Source: Piper betle (taxonomy: Eukaryota > Streptophyta > Magnoliopsida > Piperales > Piperaceae). Taken from it: a stretch of 64,000 bases of DNA. Positions within the stretch are counted from its first letter, which is position 1, and every line of letters begins with the position of its first letter. The DNA is taken from assembly GCA_033002965.1 (NCBI GenBank), contig JAURVB010013532.1, positions 17,105 to 81,104 on the forward strand. Reading direction: 5' to 3'. Below, piece by piece: positions 23,055 to 35,286 of this stretch. The notes under the pieces are model-generated. The model saw only the letters and a list, made by a program, of their open reading frames with translations, did no database searches and was not told where the DNA came from. A program made the position numbers and the translations under genes.

Positions 23055-24255
23055 TGTAACGACCCGCCCGAACCTGACCGGGTGTTACTTAAAATATAGT
23101 TAATGTACATGTAACAATCTACAACATGAATTTAAACACAGAAATTAACTCATCCAACATATAATATAAATTATAACAATAAATCATGTTCTCTAAAATA
23201 TAAAATAACTATCCCACAATCTCAAACCGTTTCGCGTAGCCACATTTATAACACAAGAGAATAATAAGGAAGTCCAATTTTTATTATCGACTCACCATAC
23301 CTAGGTTGGTAAAAGAACCACCAACCACACTTCTATTCTTCAGTCCAATGCTGCTCACCTGCGGAGGCAATTCCGTGATAGTGATAAAACCACTAAGCCG
23401 CATCAATAAATGACACAAGTCAATATAATCCCTATTATCATTTCACTCGTTATTATTATTATTATTACACAAGTCTTTAGTAATCATGTCTTAGGTCATT
23501 CTAAGATTAGTAATTTATCTCTCAGGTCATTTTGAGATTAGTAAAGTCGTCTCCCAGCTTATTCTGAGATTAGAAATCGTCTCCCAGCTCATTCTGAGAT
23601 TAGGTGGTCTCCCAATTCGTTTTAAGATTAGGCATGGTCTCCCAGTTCATTCTGAGATTAGAAATTGTCTCCCAGCTCATTCTAACATTAGAAATTGTCT
23701 CCGAGCTCATTCTAAGATTGACGTGGTCTCCAATTCATTTTGAGATTAGTGATGGTCTCCTTGTTCATTCTGAGATTAGAAAATTGTCTCCCAGCACATT
23801 CTGGGATTAATGCCGACAAGGATACCGGTTTGTGAAAATACAACATTTCATATAGTTATACCATTTTGGGGAAATACAATATTTTATATAATTATACCAG
23901 TTTAGAAAATATAACATTTCAAATAATTATACGGACACACATAGTAATTTTAAATGGTGGTCGAATCTAGGCTCAGGCTGACTCGGGCGGCCAACAAGGG
24001 TAAGTACAACATTTCAAATGATTATACGGACCTAGATATTTCAAACTCGCTACTACAACCAATGATCCTAATCTGAACGAGAACATAAAATTATACGGAA
24101 GTATAATTTTATTCTAGTAGGAATGCATTGAGCTAAATATCGAATATACATATCATGTTCAAAAATATTAAATATTAAATTATCAATAAATCTAGTGAGA
24201 TAATTAATTATTCATGTGACATAATTATTTAAGTCCTACTTTACATTTTAAATTA
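23055..24255 (-). mobile_element. Tekay-like LTR type C (5' LTR of copy B, truncated)
   Basis: Begins TGTAACGACCCGCCCG. It includes the slot hairpin at 23361-23376, the type C minisatellite (23490-23815), backbone around 23950-24100 and the start of the A+T-rich middle. It is cut near 24255, where Athila-like LTR sequence begins, so leader, TATA box and U3 are missing and the element has no 5' promoter. The left LTR of the same copy lost its array half, so the two LTRs overlap little. Confidence 0.7.
23490..23815 (-). repeat. Type C minisatellite
   Basis: About eleven 29-31 bp units with core CATTCTGAGATTAG, ending at the shared boundary motif GCCGACAAGG near 23812. Fewer units than at 8165-8850 and 58775-59630, as expected for an expanding and contracting array. 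Confidence 0.9.
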
Positions 24256-24545
24256 GTCATGTTAAGAGTAAGATATGATGAATATTAAATTCATGTTAAG
24301 GGAAATTTGACTATACAACTAGTTTTATCATTATAACTTTTCTTTAATTTAAAATTATTACTTAGATTTAGTTAAGTTGATTGTGTTTGTTTTGTTCTTA
24401 ATTTCATTTTCTTTAATTAATTTAATGAAATTTATTTCTCTGTGGGACGATACTCAAATTCATCCTTATATTACTTGTTACGACCATGTACTTGCATGTT
24501 ATTGAGTTAATCATACAAGTTTTTGATGCGGGTGTGAGGGAGATC
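24256..24545 (+). mobile_element. Athila/Tat-like LTR end and primer-binding region
   Basis: Resembles the last 250 bases of the LTR at 69-1222, including CTCTGTGGGACGATACTC near 24440 and ACTTGCATGTTATTGA near 24490. It ends near 24515 and is followed by AGTTTTTGATGCGGGTGTG, a decayed form of the TTTTTGGCGCC-type primer site typical of Athila/Tat elements. The first 900 bp of this LTR are missing. Confidence 0.6.
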
Positions 24546-25484
24546 AAATTTTCTTAGTTAATTTAGGATTAGAATTTGGAGTCTTTTTCTTTTCTTTTTA
24601 GATTTTTGTGTCTAATTTTTTATAAAAACTATATATAATATATCATTGTCTTTTTCCCTGTTATCATTTGTTTATGCACATCGATTAGTGTGGACACCCT
24701 TGTTTTCTTTTGATCTAGAGATTGAAAGGACTTTGAGAAAATTATACGCCACTGGAAGAAGAGCACAAGAAGCAATAGAAGAATAATCTGTAGACCCACA
24801 ACAACAACAAATGCCTCCACTTCCACCGATTGTAGCATTAGCCAATGATGATTACAAGGCAATCCAAGATGGGGTTGTCCCTCTTGCAAGTGGGTTACAA
24901 CCTAGTATTATTGCACTACCGGTGGATACGATCCCACTTTGAACTTAAACTACTTTTATTTAACATGTTAGAAACTATAGGACAATTTAGTAGATCGCCT
25001 ATTGAAAATCCTAATATGCATATCATTGATTTCATATAGGTTTGTGATATATCTAAGAAATATGGTGTCTTTGATGATGCTCTCTGCCTACGCTTATTTC
25101 CACTCTCATTAATATGAAGTACGACAGAGTGCTTGTCATCATTAGATGCAATTACCACTTTGGATGAATTGTTTGAAAATTTTTTTTTAAATATTTTCCT
25201 CCTTCAAAAACTGCTAGACTACAAAACAAAATTTTATCTTTTTTGCAGTTTGATGGTGAGTCTCTCTTTAGACATGGGAAATATTTAAAGAATTGTTCAA
25301 AAAGTGTCCTAACCGCGGTATAGAAAGATGGATACAATTCCAAATGTTGTACAATGGGTTGTTGGGGCAAACAAAGAGCATAGTTGATGCGGCGGCCAAT
25401 GGATCGTTTCTTAAGAAGAACCCACATGAAGTTTTTCAACTGCTAGAATTAATGGTCCCTATCAACCGCCATGCAACCACCATA
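24545..25484 (+). pseudogene. Athila/Tat-like gag remnant
   Basis: Frameshifted plus-strand fragments of a retrotransposon gag: DDYKAIQDGVVPLASGLQPS near 24850, ENPNMHIIDFI near 25010, FDDALCLRLFPLSL near 25075, a FPPSKTARLQNKI segment near 25200, and AANGSFLKKNPHEVFQLLE near 25395. The motif order fits Athila-group gag. Stops occur every 20-40 codons. It breaks off at 25484 at an inserted LTR; pol of the same lineage resumes at 29.4 kb. Confidence 0.65.
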
Positions 25485-26160
25485 TGTAACGACCCACCAT
25501 TTTTCACAACATTGTCGGCCTAGCTGGATAGGTGTTACTCACAATTTAGCAAATATGTCTAGCATTTCTAACAAAAACATATATAATGATCCCACAGTCT
25601 TCGACCATTTCCCAGTAGCCACACTTATTTCTCAAATAAATAGAAAAGGAGTCCCCATATTTATTTTCCTCCATGCTCTGGTTGTCAATCACCTAATTTC
25701 GTATCTACACACCTGCGGAGGCAATTCCGCACTAGTGATTACAATACTAAGCAGCATAATAAATAAAACAAGTCAAGTACATTCCACTATTTCCCTATGT
25801 TCATTTTAATATGTGGTGGAGCAATTCCGCTATACTCTAAAACAATGCGGAGGAGGTATCCGCTGTGATCAGCACACCCCGGCCGTAGCCCTTTTGTGAA
25901 GAGGCTACCACTACCATCTCCAGTGCCAGTGTCTCGCACACCCCAGCTGTAGCCTTTTTGTGGGGAGGCTATCACTGCACTCTAGTGCTAGTGCCTTGGA
26001 CACCCCGGCTGTAGCCTCTTAATGGGGAAGCTATCACTGCACTCAGGTGATTGCTATGCCCCATTTGAGGGGAAGCTCTCACTACCAATTCTAGTACTGA
26101 GTGCCTCACACACCCCGGCCGTAGTCTTTTTAAGGGGTGGCTATCACCTAGTCTTTTTAT
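25485..26160 (-). mobile_element. Truncated LTR type A inserted in the Athila-like element
   Basis: Starts TGTAACGACCCACC at 25485, with the slot hairpin at 25715-25730 and a partial type A array from 25870. It ends near 26160, where GC-rich LARD-leader-like sequence begins. The rest of the LTR is missing, so the junction is probably a deletion or recombination point. Confidence 0.7.
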
Positions 26161-27567
26161 GAGGTCAGGTGGCGACGCACCCCTTGTCGATTTGTCACCA
26201 TCCAAACCACGCCGCAGCTGCTGTGACCCTGACAACCACCCCACCTGACCTCCCCGATGACCGCCTCCCTTGACCTCCCCTTGACCCGGTCAAACCCGGC
26301 CGTGGGCCTGATTGGAACAACCGACCACCTTGACCGAACTCGATGCCACTTCTGGTGGTCATCGCTGCCCCAGCCATCCTTGCTGTCACCACCATTGGGA
26401 TGAGCTCGACGAGCCGATGCTAACCCTTGCCCCGCTGGACAACTGGATTCACCAAAATTCGTCGGAAATCACCTGATCTTCTGCCCAATCCCTCTGATCG
26501 AGCCATGAATCCTGCGAGGTATAATTTTTTTTAACTTATTTATTTAAAAGTATTGATTATTAGAATTGCATGCTAGGATTGGTTAATTGTGTGTTATAAT
26601 TATATATATAAATGTAGAATTGATTAAGGATAAAATATGATATTTGTGTGACTGAGTGGTGTTCAAAATAGAAGCTAAGAAACCAATTTGGGTAACCAAG
26701 TAATAATCATGATTTAATGCAAACTAGCTTAAGTAGACTTGATAGAATTGATATAGGTTGATGTGTGTTGATTGATGCGTGATGGATGTATGCGGGATAT
26801 AGGATGTATGATTACATCATGAGCGGGTGTTAGTATTTAGTTTTGATCTGTAGGTACTGAGTAGGAGCTCACTGCCTCGGCGCGAGGACCCGATTGGAGC
26901 TTCTACCAGGTCCAATTAGGACTCGTTCTCTGTTTTATGCTATTCTATTGTGTATTTGATTTATTACATGCAGGGTGTGTTAAGTGGCATTTTATCAGAT
27001 CCCATTTAACTCGGGTCATTTAGCTAACATTTTTCTGAATTAATAACCCTCGAGGATGAGATCCCTCCGAGTTTTTCAAACTTCAGATCGAGCTCACGAT
27101 GCCTTTGGGCCAATTATATGAATCCCAAGCTACACCAATATATATGTATAGTTTTCGCGTTTTCAGTGAGATTTCAGACTCAGCTCAGGTGAAAATAAAT
27201 GAGATAATGATTGAATGCCATGGTAGATTGTTATGTTTTATCGTATTTTGACTTTTGTCGTGGACAGGTTGGCCATTATTGCACTTCTAGGGGATATTTT
27301 GTTCATTTTTCAGTAGAAATTAATGAATTTTTATTTAAATTTATTGTTTGTTGCATAGTTTTGTTTTGCTTGCACGTCATGGCATGCATGTAGGACCGCG
27401 TTAGAACCAAATTGTTCCCACTCATGCATTTCTTAGTTGCATCCCCATCTTGAGTCGCCGAGAGTAGATCCGGCTTGGCTTAACCGAACATAGTAGATTA
27501 GAGAACGGTTTGGTCGCCGGTGACAATTTTAGGTTGCTTCATGGGTGAGCCGAAATGGGGTGTTATA
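26161..27567 (+). mobile_element. LARD-type LTR fragment (plus strand)
   Basis: A GC-rich leader-like region (26161-26515), then A+T-rich sequence, then the LARD block GTTAGTATTTAGTTTTGAT near 26830, the GATGAGATCCCT block near 27056, and the LTR end GGGGTGTTATA at 27567, aligning with 60193-61633. A GAGGTATAATTT donor-like site near 26517 and a CTGTAGGTACTGAG acceptor-like site near 26850 bracket A+T-rich sequence. No PBS follows. Confidence 0.6.
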
Positions 27568-27861
27568 ATTGTGATCGTTCCAACGTGTCCTACATGCATG
27601 CTAAGGTGAGGAAGACGCCCCTACACCCGTATGTGAAAAATGATGCCCTCTTTCAAAATTTATAAAAATGAAAATGATGGCTAGGGTATGTGAAAACATC
27701 CCAACACTGCATTTCATTTAACTGGGTAACCCGGTAAATAATAAAATATATTAATTAACCGAGTAGGAATAAACGGGTAGACAATATAACACGTTCGGTC
27801 CTTTTCAGACCGCGTCCGTGTCTAATTATTATTATTGTTACTATTATTCACAGTCTTTACA
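27568..27861 (-). mobile_element. U3 fragment of a Tekay-like LTR
   Basis: Contains the GGCTAGGGTATGTGAAAAC motif, a TATA-like element near 27655-27665, GGGTAA-type motifs and the U3 end CACAGTCTTTACA at 27861. Only about 290 bp of the LTR remains. Confidence 0.6.
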
Positions 27862-27892
<31 letters not shown>

Positions 27893-29170
27893 TGTTCTCG
27901 TATACATGATTATGTAATTGTATTTAATTATGTATTCTTGTATTATATAACTATAATATGATTATTATTCTTGATTAATGATTATCAACTATTTGTTTAT
28001 TTATTAACTTATAAATTATTAATTATTTACATGTTTACTAACACGAGTATATATGTATATATATACGATATTTACTCGTGTTTAGTTGTGTATTTGTACG
28101 GTATAATTATATTATTGTATTATGATTAGAGAATTGTCCTACTTTATGTATTTATTATTTATATAATTATCTATGAGTTCATTTTCTTGATTATTGATTT
28201 ATTTATTATTTATTAATATTATGCCTTGATTTGCGTGCCACATGTTTAGTTATAGGATTATTACTATTATTTTATTTGTTATGATGTATTGATGATATGA
28301 GCACAGACCACGAGCATGCATCATATAGAGATGTTGGTATTTACTTAGTAGTGGGTTCCGACACAGGTTTCGGAGTCAAAGCCTGTCGTAGATGTGTAGA
28401 TACGTTTGGAGCTTGGACCAAAGGTCCGTAGGACTCTCCCTCTCTGCTTGACTTCTTGCGTGTTGAGTTTAATCGTGTTTTATATGTAGGATGACATTGC
28501 ATCCCTCCGATGTCGGGCCATTTAGCTGTGTTTTCTATGCATGTTTAATAAAACTATAAGGATGAGATCCGTTGTTGGTTTGCGGACTAAAGCTCTAAAA
28601 ATTTATGATACAAGCCTCTTCCCTAAGCATATTATATAAGTACACACATTTTTATGGATTTCATGAATAAGAGAGCGAGCGGTATGAAGATATCTATGAA
28701 TCGCACTAGTACTTAGTGCGGTGTATGATGGTACTGCGTAATGCAACGAATTTTCAGAATTTGTGGCACTATGTAAGTGTTCCTTTTGCCACTCGAGTAG
28801 CATGGTGGGTGATATGAAAGGTGTGAGGGTGTAAGCATTGTATGTATGTATGAATATGATTATGAGCCATGCATGTGAGCCGGCAATTGCTTAAGTAAGT
28901 TTGCTTACCGCCTAGTTTGAGGCAAAGTTGAACTTTTATAAGTTTTCGTGGGTAATGGAATGCCCATTTGCTAGTTTGTATTAGTTATTTTTCGGATCAG
29001 TAATATTCATTACTGACATTTTTAATATAATATTTGTAGGTCTTGCATATCCTAAGTTGACATTGATAGAATGAAAGATAAACGTTACACACACTTAAGC
29101 TCAGCATATTTATTTACTTTCTTACATTTCTTTATGTTTGATGTGCTTTGACGTGTATTTAATAATGTCT
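27862..29170 (+). mobile_element. A+T-rich segment and diverged LARD-like LTR fragment
   Basis: 27862-28300 starts with an (AT)n run and is otherwise A+T-rich with nothing I can identify. 28300-29090 keeps the LARD LTR skeleton in order: GTTGGTATTT, GGAGCTT, TAGGACTC, CGGGCCATTTAGC, GGATGAGATCC, a CAGTAATATTCATTACTG palindrome near 29005 and TTTGTAGGT, but with low identity. It looks like a distant relative of the LARD LTR. 29090-29170 is unassigned. Confidence 0.4.
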
Positions 29171-29399
29171 TCCATTCTTTTGACACCAAGAAGATTATGT
29201 CACATATAACATCTTTAAATCCATGAATTGCCCGAATGCAACATATGACTATTCTAGAATTGTACTATTTGATAAAATAATGTCCAAAGGGGATCAATTG
29301 TGTTGTTCATTACATAATGACATAAATTCTCTTTGTGAAGTAGATATTGATGTGGAATAGATGGTTTAAGTATTAGATTCACAACCAATCTTGCCTAGG

Positions 29400-32274
29400 A
29401 GACTCGGAGTTGTGGGAACCTTAGATCTACCATTCCATAGATTGCTGCTATAAGTTGAAATACCACCTATTTTGGAGCTAAAGCAACTTCCAAAACATTT
29501 CAAGTATACTTTCTTAAGGCCTAATGACACTCTTCCTGTGATTATTTCTTTAGAGCTAACTATGCAGCAGGAAGAGAAGCTAGTTAGAATACTAAAGGAT
29601 CATAAGTCAGCTATTGCTTGGACTATAGCAGACATAAAAGGCATCGATCCATCCTTTTGAATGCATAGGATCAACTTAGTGGATGGATGCAGTCCAACTG
29701 TTGAGCACCAACAACGAGTCAACCTCAACATGAAAGAAGTGGTCAAGAAGGAAATTATGAAGTGCTTGGATGCCGGAGTGATATATTTCATTGTTGATAG
29801 TACTTGGGTAAGTCCAGTACAAAGTGTACAAAAGAAAGGAGGTATAACTGTGGTAAAGAATGAGAGAGATGAATTGATTTCTACAAGAACCATCACGGGG
29901 TGGCATGTGTTCATGGACTATAGAAAGCTCAACAAGCTTACAAAAAAAGATCACTTTCCTCTTCCTTTTATTGATCAAATGCTTGATAGATTAGCTAGGA
30001 TGCTTATTTTTGTTTTCTTGATGGATATTTTGGTTACAATTAGATTACCATTGCACCAGAGGATCATGAGAAGCCAACGTTCACTTGTCCTTATGGCACT
30101 TTTGCTTTTCGGCGAATGCCCTTTGGCTTGTGTAACCCTCCCACTACATTACAGAGATGCATGGTGGCCATCTTTACTGATATGATTGAACATGGCTTAG
30201 AAGTATTTATGGATGACTTTACTATTTTTGGAACGATTTTTGATGGCTGCCTATCTATTTTATCTTGCGTTCTTAAAAGTGATGAAGACACTAATCTTGT
30301 CCTTAATTGGGAAAAATGTCATTTTATGGTCCAGGAAAGAATAGTTTTGGGACATAAAGTTTCATGCCAAGTACTTGAAGTAGACATGGCAAAAATTGTA
30401 GCTATAGAGAAGCTCCCACCTCCTACATCAGTGAAAGAAATTATTTTGATGATGCATGTTTTCTAGGACATGCGGGATTCTACTGACAATTTATAAAGGA
30501 TTTTTCTCAGATCTAAAAACCTTTATGTGCTTTAGTAGAAAAAGATGCAATTTTTTATTTTGATGATGCAAGTTTGAAGGATTTTGAGACTTTGCAACAA
30601 GAACTGATTGTAGCTCCATTGTGATTGCACCAGATTGGTCACGACCTTTTGAATTAATGTGTGATGTTAGTGACCATGCAATAGGTGCAGTTTTAGGTCA
30701 AATGACGGGCTCATTTTTTTATGTTATCTACTACATTAGTAAGACATTGAATGATATACAACGCAATAATACTACAATTGAAAAAGAATTGTTAGCAGTA
30801 GTGCATGCTATTGATAAGTTTAGATTATATTTTCTAAGTTCAAAGGTTATTGTATACACTGATCATGCTATTCTAAAATACCTTTTGTCTAAGAAGGATT
30901 CCAAACCAAGGCATTAATTCATTGGGTTCTTTTATGGAAGAAATTTGATGTCGAGATTAAGGACAGGAAAGGAAGCGAGAATGTTGTAGTGGACCACCTT
31001 TCTCAGTTGAGCAAAACCCACAACGTTAAGGATGATCCACCCGTGAATGAGGTTTTCCTCATGAAGATATATTGGCCATTGCAAGTGGTGTTGTCCCACG
31101 GTTTGCTGATTTAGCGAATTACTTGGTGAGTAGTAAGATGCCACCAAACTTGAACTTTCAACCAAAGAAACTATTTCTTCATGAGGCTAAGTCATATTTT
31201 TGGGATGACCCTCTTCCCTTCAAGCAATGTGCTAATGGGATGATAAGAAGATGTGTACCAGAAGATGAAATGGAGTCCATACTTCATCATTGTCACTCAA
31301 TAGATTATGGCAGACGCTTTGGAAGTACTAGGATAGCAATGAAAGTTCTCCAATCGAGATTATTTTGGCCTACATTATTCAAAAATGCAAGACATTTTAT
31401 TAAGAGATGTGATCGCTATCAAAGGGTTGGAAATCTGTCATGAAAAAATGAAATGCCTCTCAACTCTATTCTTGAAGTGGAATTATTTGATTTATGGGGT
31501 ATTGATTTTATAAGTCCTTTTCTTCCATCAAAATATAACACTTATATTCTTATAGTTGTTGATTATGTTTCTAAATGGGTTGAAGAAGTAGCTTTACCTT
31601 CAACTGATGCCAAGGTGGTGGTTAAGTTTTTAAAGAAGAATATTTTTACTAGATTTGGTACACCTATCCACATATTAATGGCCAGGCTGAAGTATCCAAT
31701 TGAGAGATTTTAAAAATTTTAGAGAAAGTAGTAAAATGTAATCGAAAGGATTGGTCTATTCTGTTAGATGATGCTCTATGGGCTTATAGAACAGCTTTCA
31801 AGACACCAATTGGCATATCCCCTTATCGATTAAATGTTTGGAAAGGCTTGTCATCTTCCCCTAGAATTAGAGCATAAAGCTTTTTGGGCCATTCAGGAAT
31901 TGAATTTTGATTTGGAAGCATGTGGAAAAATGAGATAACAACAACTTATTATATTAGAAGAAATTAGGAGAGCGTCTTATGAAAATGTCAAGATGTATAA
32001 GGAAAAATCCAAAGCATGACATGATCAAAGAAATGCTTCTAAACCATTTTCTTCTGGACCAAAAGTATTGTTATATGACTCGAGGTTGAAAATTTTCAAA
32101 GGAAAATTGAAAACAAGATGGCTTGGCCCTTACATAGTGCAAACAGTTTTTGCTCACGGTGCAATTGAAATTAAGACTGAACAAGGGGATCGACCATTTA
32201 AAATCAATGGATGTAGACTGAAACACTACTATGAAGAGGGTCAACTTTGGAAATCCTCCATCACATTAAATTAA
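29400..32274 (+). pseudogene. Athila/Tat-like pol: RT, RNase H, integrase (inactive)
   Basis: Plus-strand fragments in pol order. 29472-29660: RT N-terminal region with HKSAIAWTIADIKGIDPSF. 29661-30000: RT fingers with FMDYRKLNKLTKKDHFPLPF. 30116-30466: RT palm with MPFGLCNPP and the catalytic pair in EVFMDDF. 30621-30917: RNase H with APDWSRPFELMCDVSDHAIG and YTDHAILKYL. 31072-31443: integrase zinc finger (H-H-C-C). 31453-31713: integrase core with first Asp in LWGIDF. 31720-32274: integrase C terminus with KTRWLGPYIV. The core lost about 40 residues holding the second Asp: FGTP jumps to a remnant of NGQAE. Frameshifts near 30000-30110 and several stops confirm a dead copy. A protease is not visible. 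Confidence 0.85.
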
Positions 32275-33054
32275 GAATAAGGAACAAACTTTTGGCTATA
32301 GATATTAAACCAAGCACTTCTTGGGAGGAAACTCAAGAATGGGCCAAGTGCAAATTCAACTATTCATGATAATCATCCACCGACTAATTGGTTGAGGGAG
32401 TTTTCTTTCACTTCTTTCGCTTTATTTTTATTTTTATCAACATTCAGGACAATGTTTTGTTTAAGATTCGTGGGATGCCTTAATTTTGTGCATATTATTT
32501 ATGCTCAACTCATGTTTAGATTTAGATATATATATATATATAGTGTAGTTTAGTATAAAAATTTTATTATGCAAAAGTATATTAGTCTCATGGATCAATG
32601 ATAGATATATGTGAATCAATCTTACCTTTCTTGGGAAAACTTAAATAATTGATATGAGGGATGAAGTGACTAAATGATTGCATTCGAGAGTTGGTTCTCT
32701 ACCTTATATTATTTTCACAATCCTTTGGTCTAGTTGATTTCAATGAATGTGTTGCAAAAGGAAAATCCTTTAATCATAAGAATTTGCAAGACGGATCTAG
32801 TTGTTTTAGGTTTGTCCTAGCATTTTTTTCAAGATAGCATTTTTTTCTTCTTGAAAAAAGAATAAAAATAATTAAATTAGAGCAATGACTACTTTGCTGA
32901 GTAATATGGCCTTTGGTACTCAGTAACTATGGGGGTTTGTGTCAAAAGGTAAAGCTAGTTATCTCTGTTTGCATATTGGCACTTTCCTAAGTAACTGGGA
33001 CTCTGTAACTCAGTAATTATGGGGGTTTGCATCAAAAGATAAAGCTGGCTACTC

Positions 33055-33096
<42 letters not shown>

Positions 33097-33149
33097 CAAT
33101 GACTACTTTGTAGAGTAATTGGGCCTTTGTAACTCATTACAAGGTTTCT
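32275..33149 (+). mobile_element. Athila-like post-pol region
   Basis: Begins with a motif near 32311 (AGCACTTCTTGGGAGGAAAC) like the GCGCTT-x-GGGAGGCAACCC motif common after pol in Athila/Tat elements. Two imperfect copies of a CTCAGTAAxTATGGGGGTTTG unit lie near 32919 and 33015. Then comes an (AT)n run at 33058-33096. No env-like ORF is visible. The 3' LTR of this element is not found within the window. Confidence 0.5.
33058..33096. repeat. (AT)n microsatellite
   Basis: About 19 AT repeats between degraded copies of the CAATGACTACTTTG sequence in the Athila-like post-pol region. Confidence 0.95.
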
Positions 33150-33539
33150 TGTAACGACCCGCCATTTTTCACGATATTGTGGGCCTAACTGGCTAGGTGT
33201 TACTCAAAATTAAAGTAATTATGTCAAACATTTTTTATAAATAATAACATATATAAAGATCCCACAGTCTTGGACCGTTTCCCAGCAGCCACACTTATTT
33301 CTCAATTAAATAAAAAAAGGAGTCCTCATATTTATTTTGCTCCATACTCTGGATGTCAATCACCTAATCTCGTATCTGCATACCTGCGGAGGCAATTCCG
33401 CGTTAGTGATTACAACACTAAGTAGTATAATAGATAAAACAAGACAAGTACATTCCACTATTTCCTTATGTTTATTTTAATATGCGGTGGAGCGATTCCG
33501 CTATACTCCAAAACAATGCGGAGGAGGTATCCGCTGTGA

Positions 33540-34070
33540 TCCGCACACCCCGGCCGTAGCCTTTTTGTGGGGAGGCTACCACTACCGTCTCCAGTGCCAG
33601 TGCCTCGCACACCCCGGCCGTAGCCTTTTTGTGGGGTAGCTATCACTGCACTCGGGTGATTGCTATGCCCCGTTTGTGGGGAAGCTCTCACTACCAATTC
33701 TAGTGCCAGTGCCTCGCACACCCCGGCCGTAGCCTTTTTATGGGAGGCTACCACTGTACTCTAGTGCCAATGCCTTGCACACCCCAGCCATAGCCTTTTT
33801 GTGGGGCGGCTATCACTGCAATCAGGTGATTGCTATGCCCCGTTTGTGGGGAAGCTCTCACTACCAATTCTAGTGCCAGTGCCTCACACACCCCGGCCGT
33901 AGCCTTTTTATGGGGTGGCTATCACTGCACTCCAGTGCCAGTGCCTCACACACCCCGGCCGTAGCCTTTTTATGGGGCGGCTATCACTGCACTCCAGTGC
34001 GATGGAGGAATCGTTGTGCCTCACTCACCCCGGCCGTAGCCTTTTTATGGGGTGGCTATCACTACTCCAA
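33540..34070 (-). repeat. Type A tandem array
   Basis: About eight units of the CCCCGGCCGTAGCC repeat, including two short CCCCGTTTGTGGGG units. A patch at 33733-33793 carries several transitions relative to the right LTR that turn CG sites into CA, consistent with cytosine-methylation decay or with exchange between units. Confidence 0.9.
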
Positions 34071-34363
34071 AACAATGTCGATGCATTACAAAATTCACGT
34101 ACATAACACGACCCAGTGTCGGACTGAGTCAATTCATTGACCCCGGTTGCACTCGGTGCATGGTAGTCGAATCTGGGCTCAGGCCGACCTAGGCTACCAA
34201 CAAGGAAAGTATGATGTTCTATCTATTATACGTACCTGATTTGTGATTACGTTTGACTGTGACCCGTGAACCCTAATACAGTAATGGGGAGGTCGCCTGG
34301 GACGGAGATGAGGGATGAAATACTCCCTCCTCCTGCATATATATACACTTCAACCATTCCCTC

Positions 34364-34534
34364 CATTAAATTCTCATACCCCATCATCCATTGGTATTTC
34401 CTAGGTTCAACGACCCCTTCATTAAATTCTCACACCCCATCATCCATTGGTATTTCCTAGGTTCAACGACCCCTTCATTAAATTCTCACACCCCATCATC
34501 CATTGGTATTTCCTAGGTTCAACGACCCCTTCTC
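34364..34534 (-). repeat. 57 bp tandem repeat in the short type A leader (3 units)
   Basis: Three near-identical 57 bp units containing CATCCATTGGTATTTCCTAG, just downstream of the TATA box in LTR sense. The right LTR has the same three units at 39028-39197, and degraded units at 48201-48440 host a hAT-like insertion. Confidence 0.9.
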
Positions 34535-34833
34535 CTTTTATAAAGAATAAATGACGGCTAGGGTTTGTGGAAGCACCCTTTCACCATAATTCCTTTAACC
34601 GGGTAATTGGGTAATTAACACGGTTCACTTAACCTAGTCTTAAACGGTCAAATGGTATGGTTCACTTAAATGGTTAAATACTTAACCGGTTAATTAATGC
34701 TGTTCGACTTGACTGATTCAACTAGTAATCGTCCGATTAGCGGTAAATTACTTTTCAATTTAACTCATGGATACAATTCATACTTAACCAGCTAATATAT
34801 ATATATAATATATATATTTTCCGGGTCTTTACA

Positions 34834-35286
34834 ATCTCCCTAACTTAGAACTATTTCGTCCCCGAAATATCATAGCATAAATTTCGGATTTCACACAAGA
34901 TTTTATGCTACAAACAGGCTAGGATATTTTCTGGCCATTTCCTGTTCAGTCTCCCATGTCGCTTCTTCTGATCCCTGATTTCTCCATAATACCTTTACCA
35001 AAGGGATCTCCTTGCTACGGAGTGTCTTTGTTTCCCTTGCCAAGATTCGAATCGGTTTTTCCTCGTAGGTTAAATCCGATTGTAGCTCTAAATCTGCAAA
35101 ATTTGTGATAATGTGATTCTCATCTCGTACATATTTCTTTAGCATTGACACATGAAAGACATTGTGTACACCATCAAGGCTTGGTGGTAATGCTAATCTA
35201 TATGCACAACTTCCGATTCGATCCAAAATTGGAAATGGTCCTATGAATCTTGGCTTCAACTTCCCTGATGTTCTAAATCTGATCAC
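34834..35286 (-). pseudogene. Integrase C terminus and chromodomain-like end, frameshifted from the main ORF
   Basis: The 127-residue frame at 34903-35286 continues integrase: [34 protein letters not shown], then [20 protein letters not shown], the degenerate chromodomain-type end of Tekay/Del-like chromoviruses, thought to guide integration to heterochromatin. It overlaps the RNase H-integrase ORF by 4 bases at a single frameshift (near 35290) that breaks KTSP from its continuation. After the stop, 34834-34902 is the 3' non-coding tail with the polypurine-tract complement AATCTCCCTAACTTAG adjoining the LTR. Confidence 0.8.

Larger units (their letters stand above)
33150..34833 (-). mobile_element. 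Left (3') LTR type A of the 33-39 kb Tekay-like element
   Basis: Ends TGTAACGACCCGCC (33150) and CCGGGTCTTTACA (34833), 1684 bp. It holds the slot hairpin (33386-33401), the type A array (33540-34070), three 57 bp leader repeats (34364-34534) and a TATA element (34536-34545). It is very similar to the right LTR except for the last roughly 230 bp of U3, after AACACGGTTCACTTAACC, which diverge sharply. It lacks the 1 kb leader-plus-A+T-rich block of the long LTRs. Confidence 0.85.

Noticed and set aside
32275..33149. env-like gene downstream of Athila-like pol
   Set aside because: Some Athila elements carry an extra ORF here, but no frame longer than about 60 codons and no signal or membrane segment is present.
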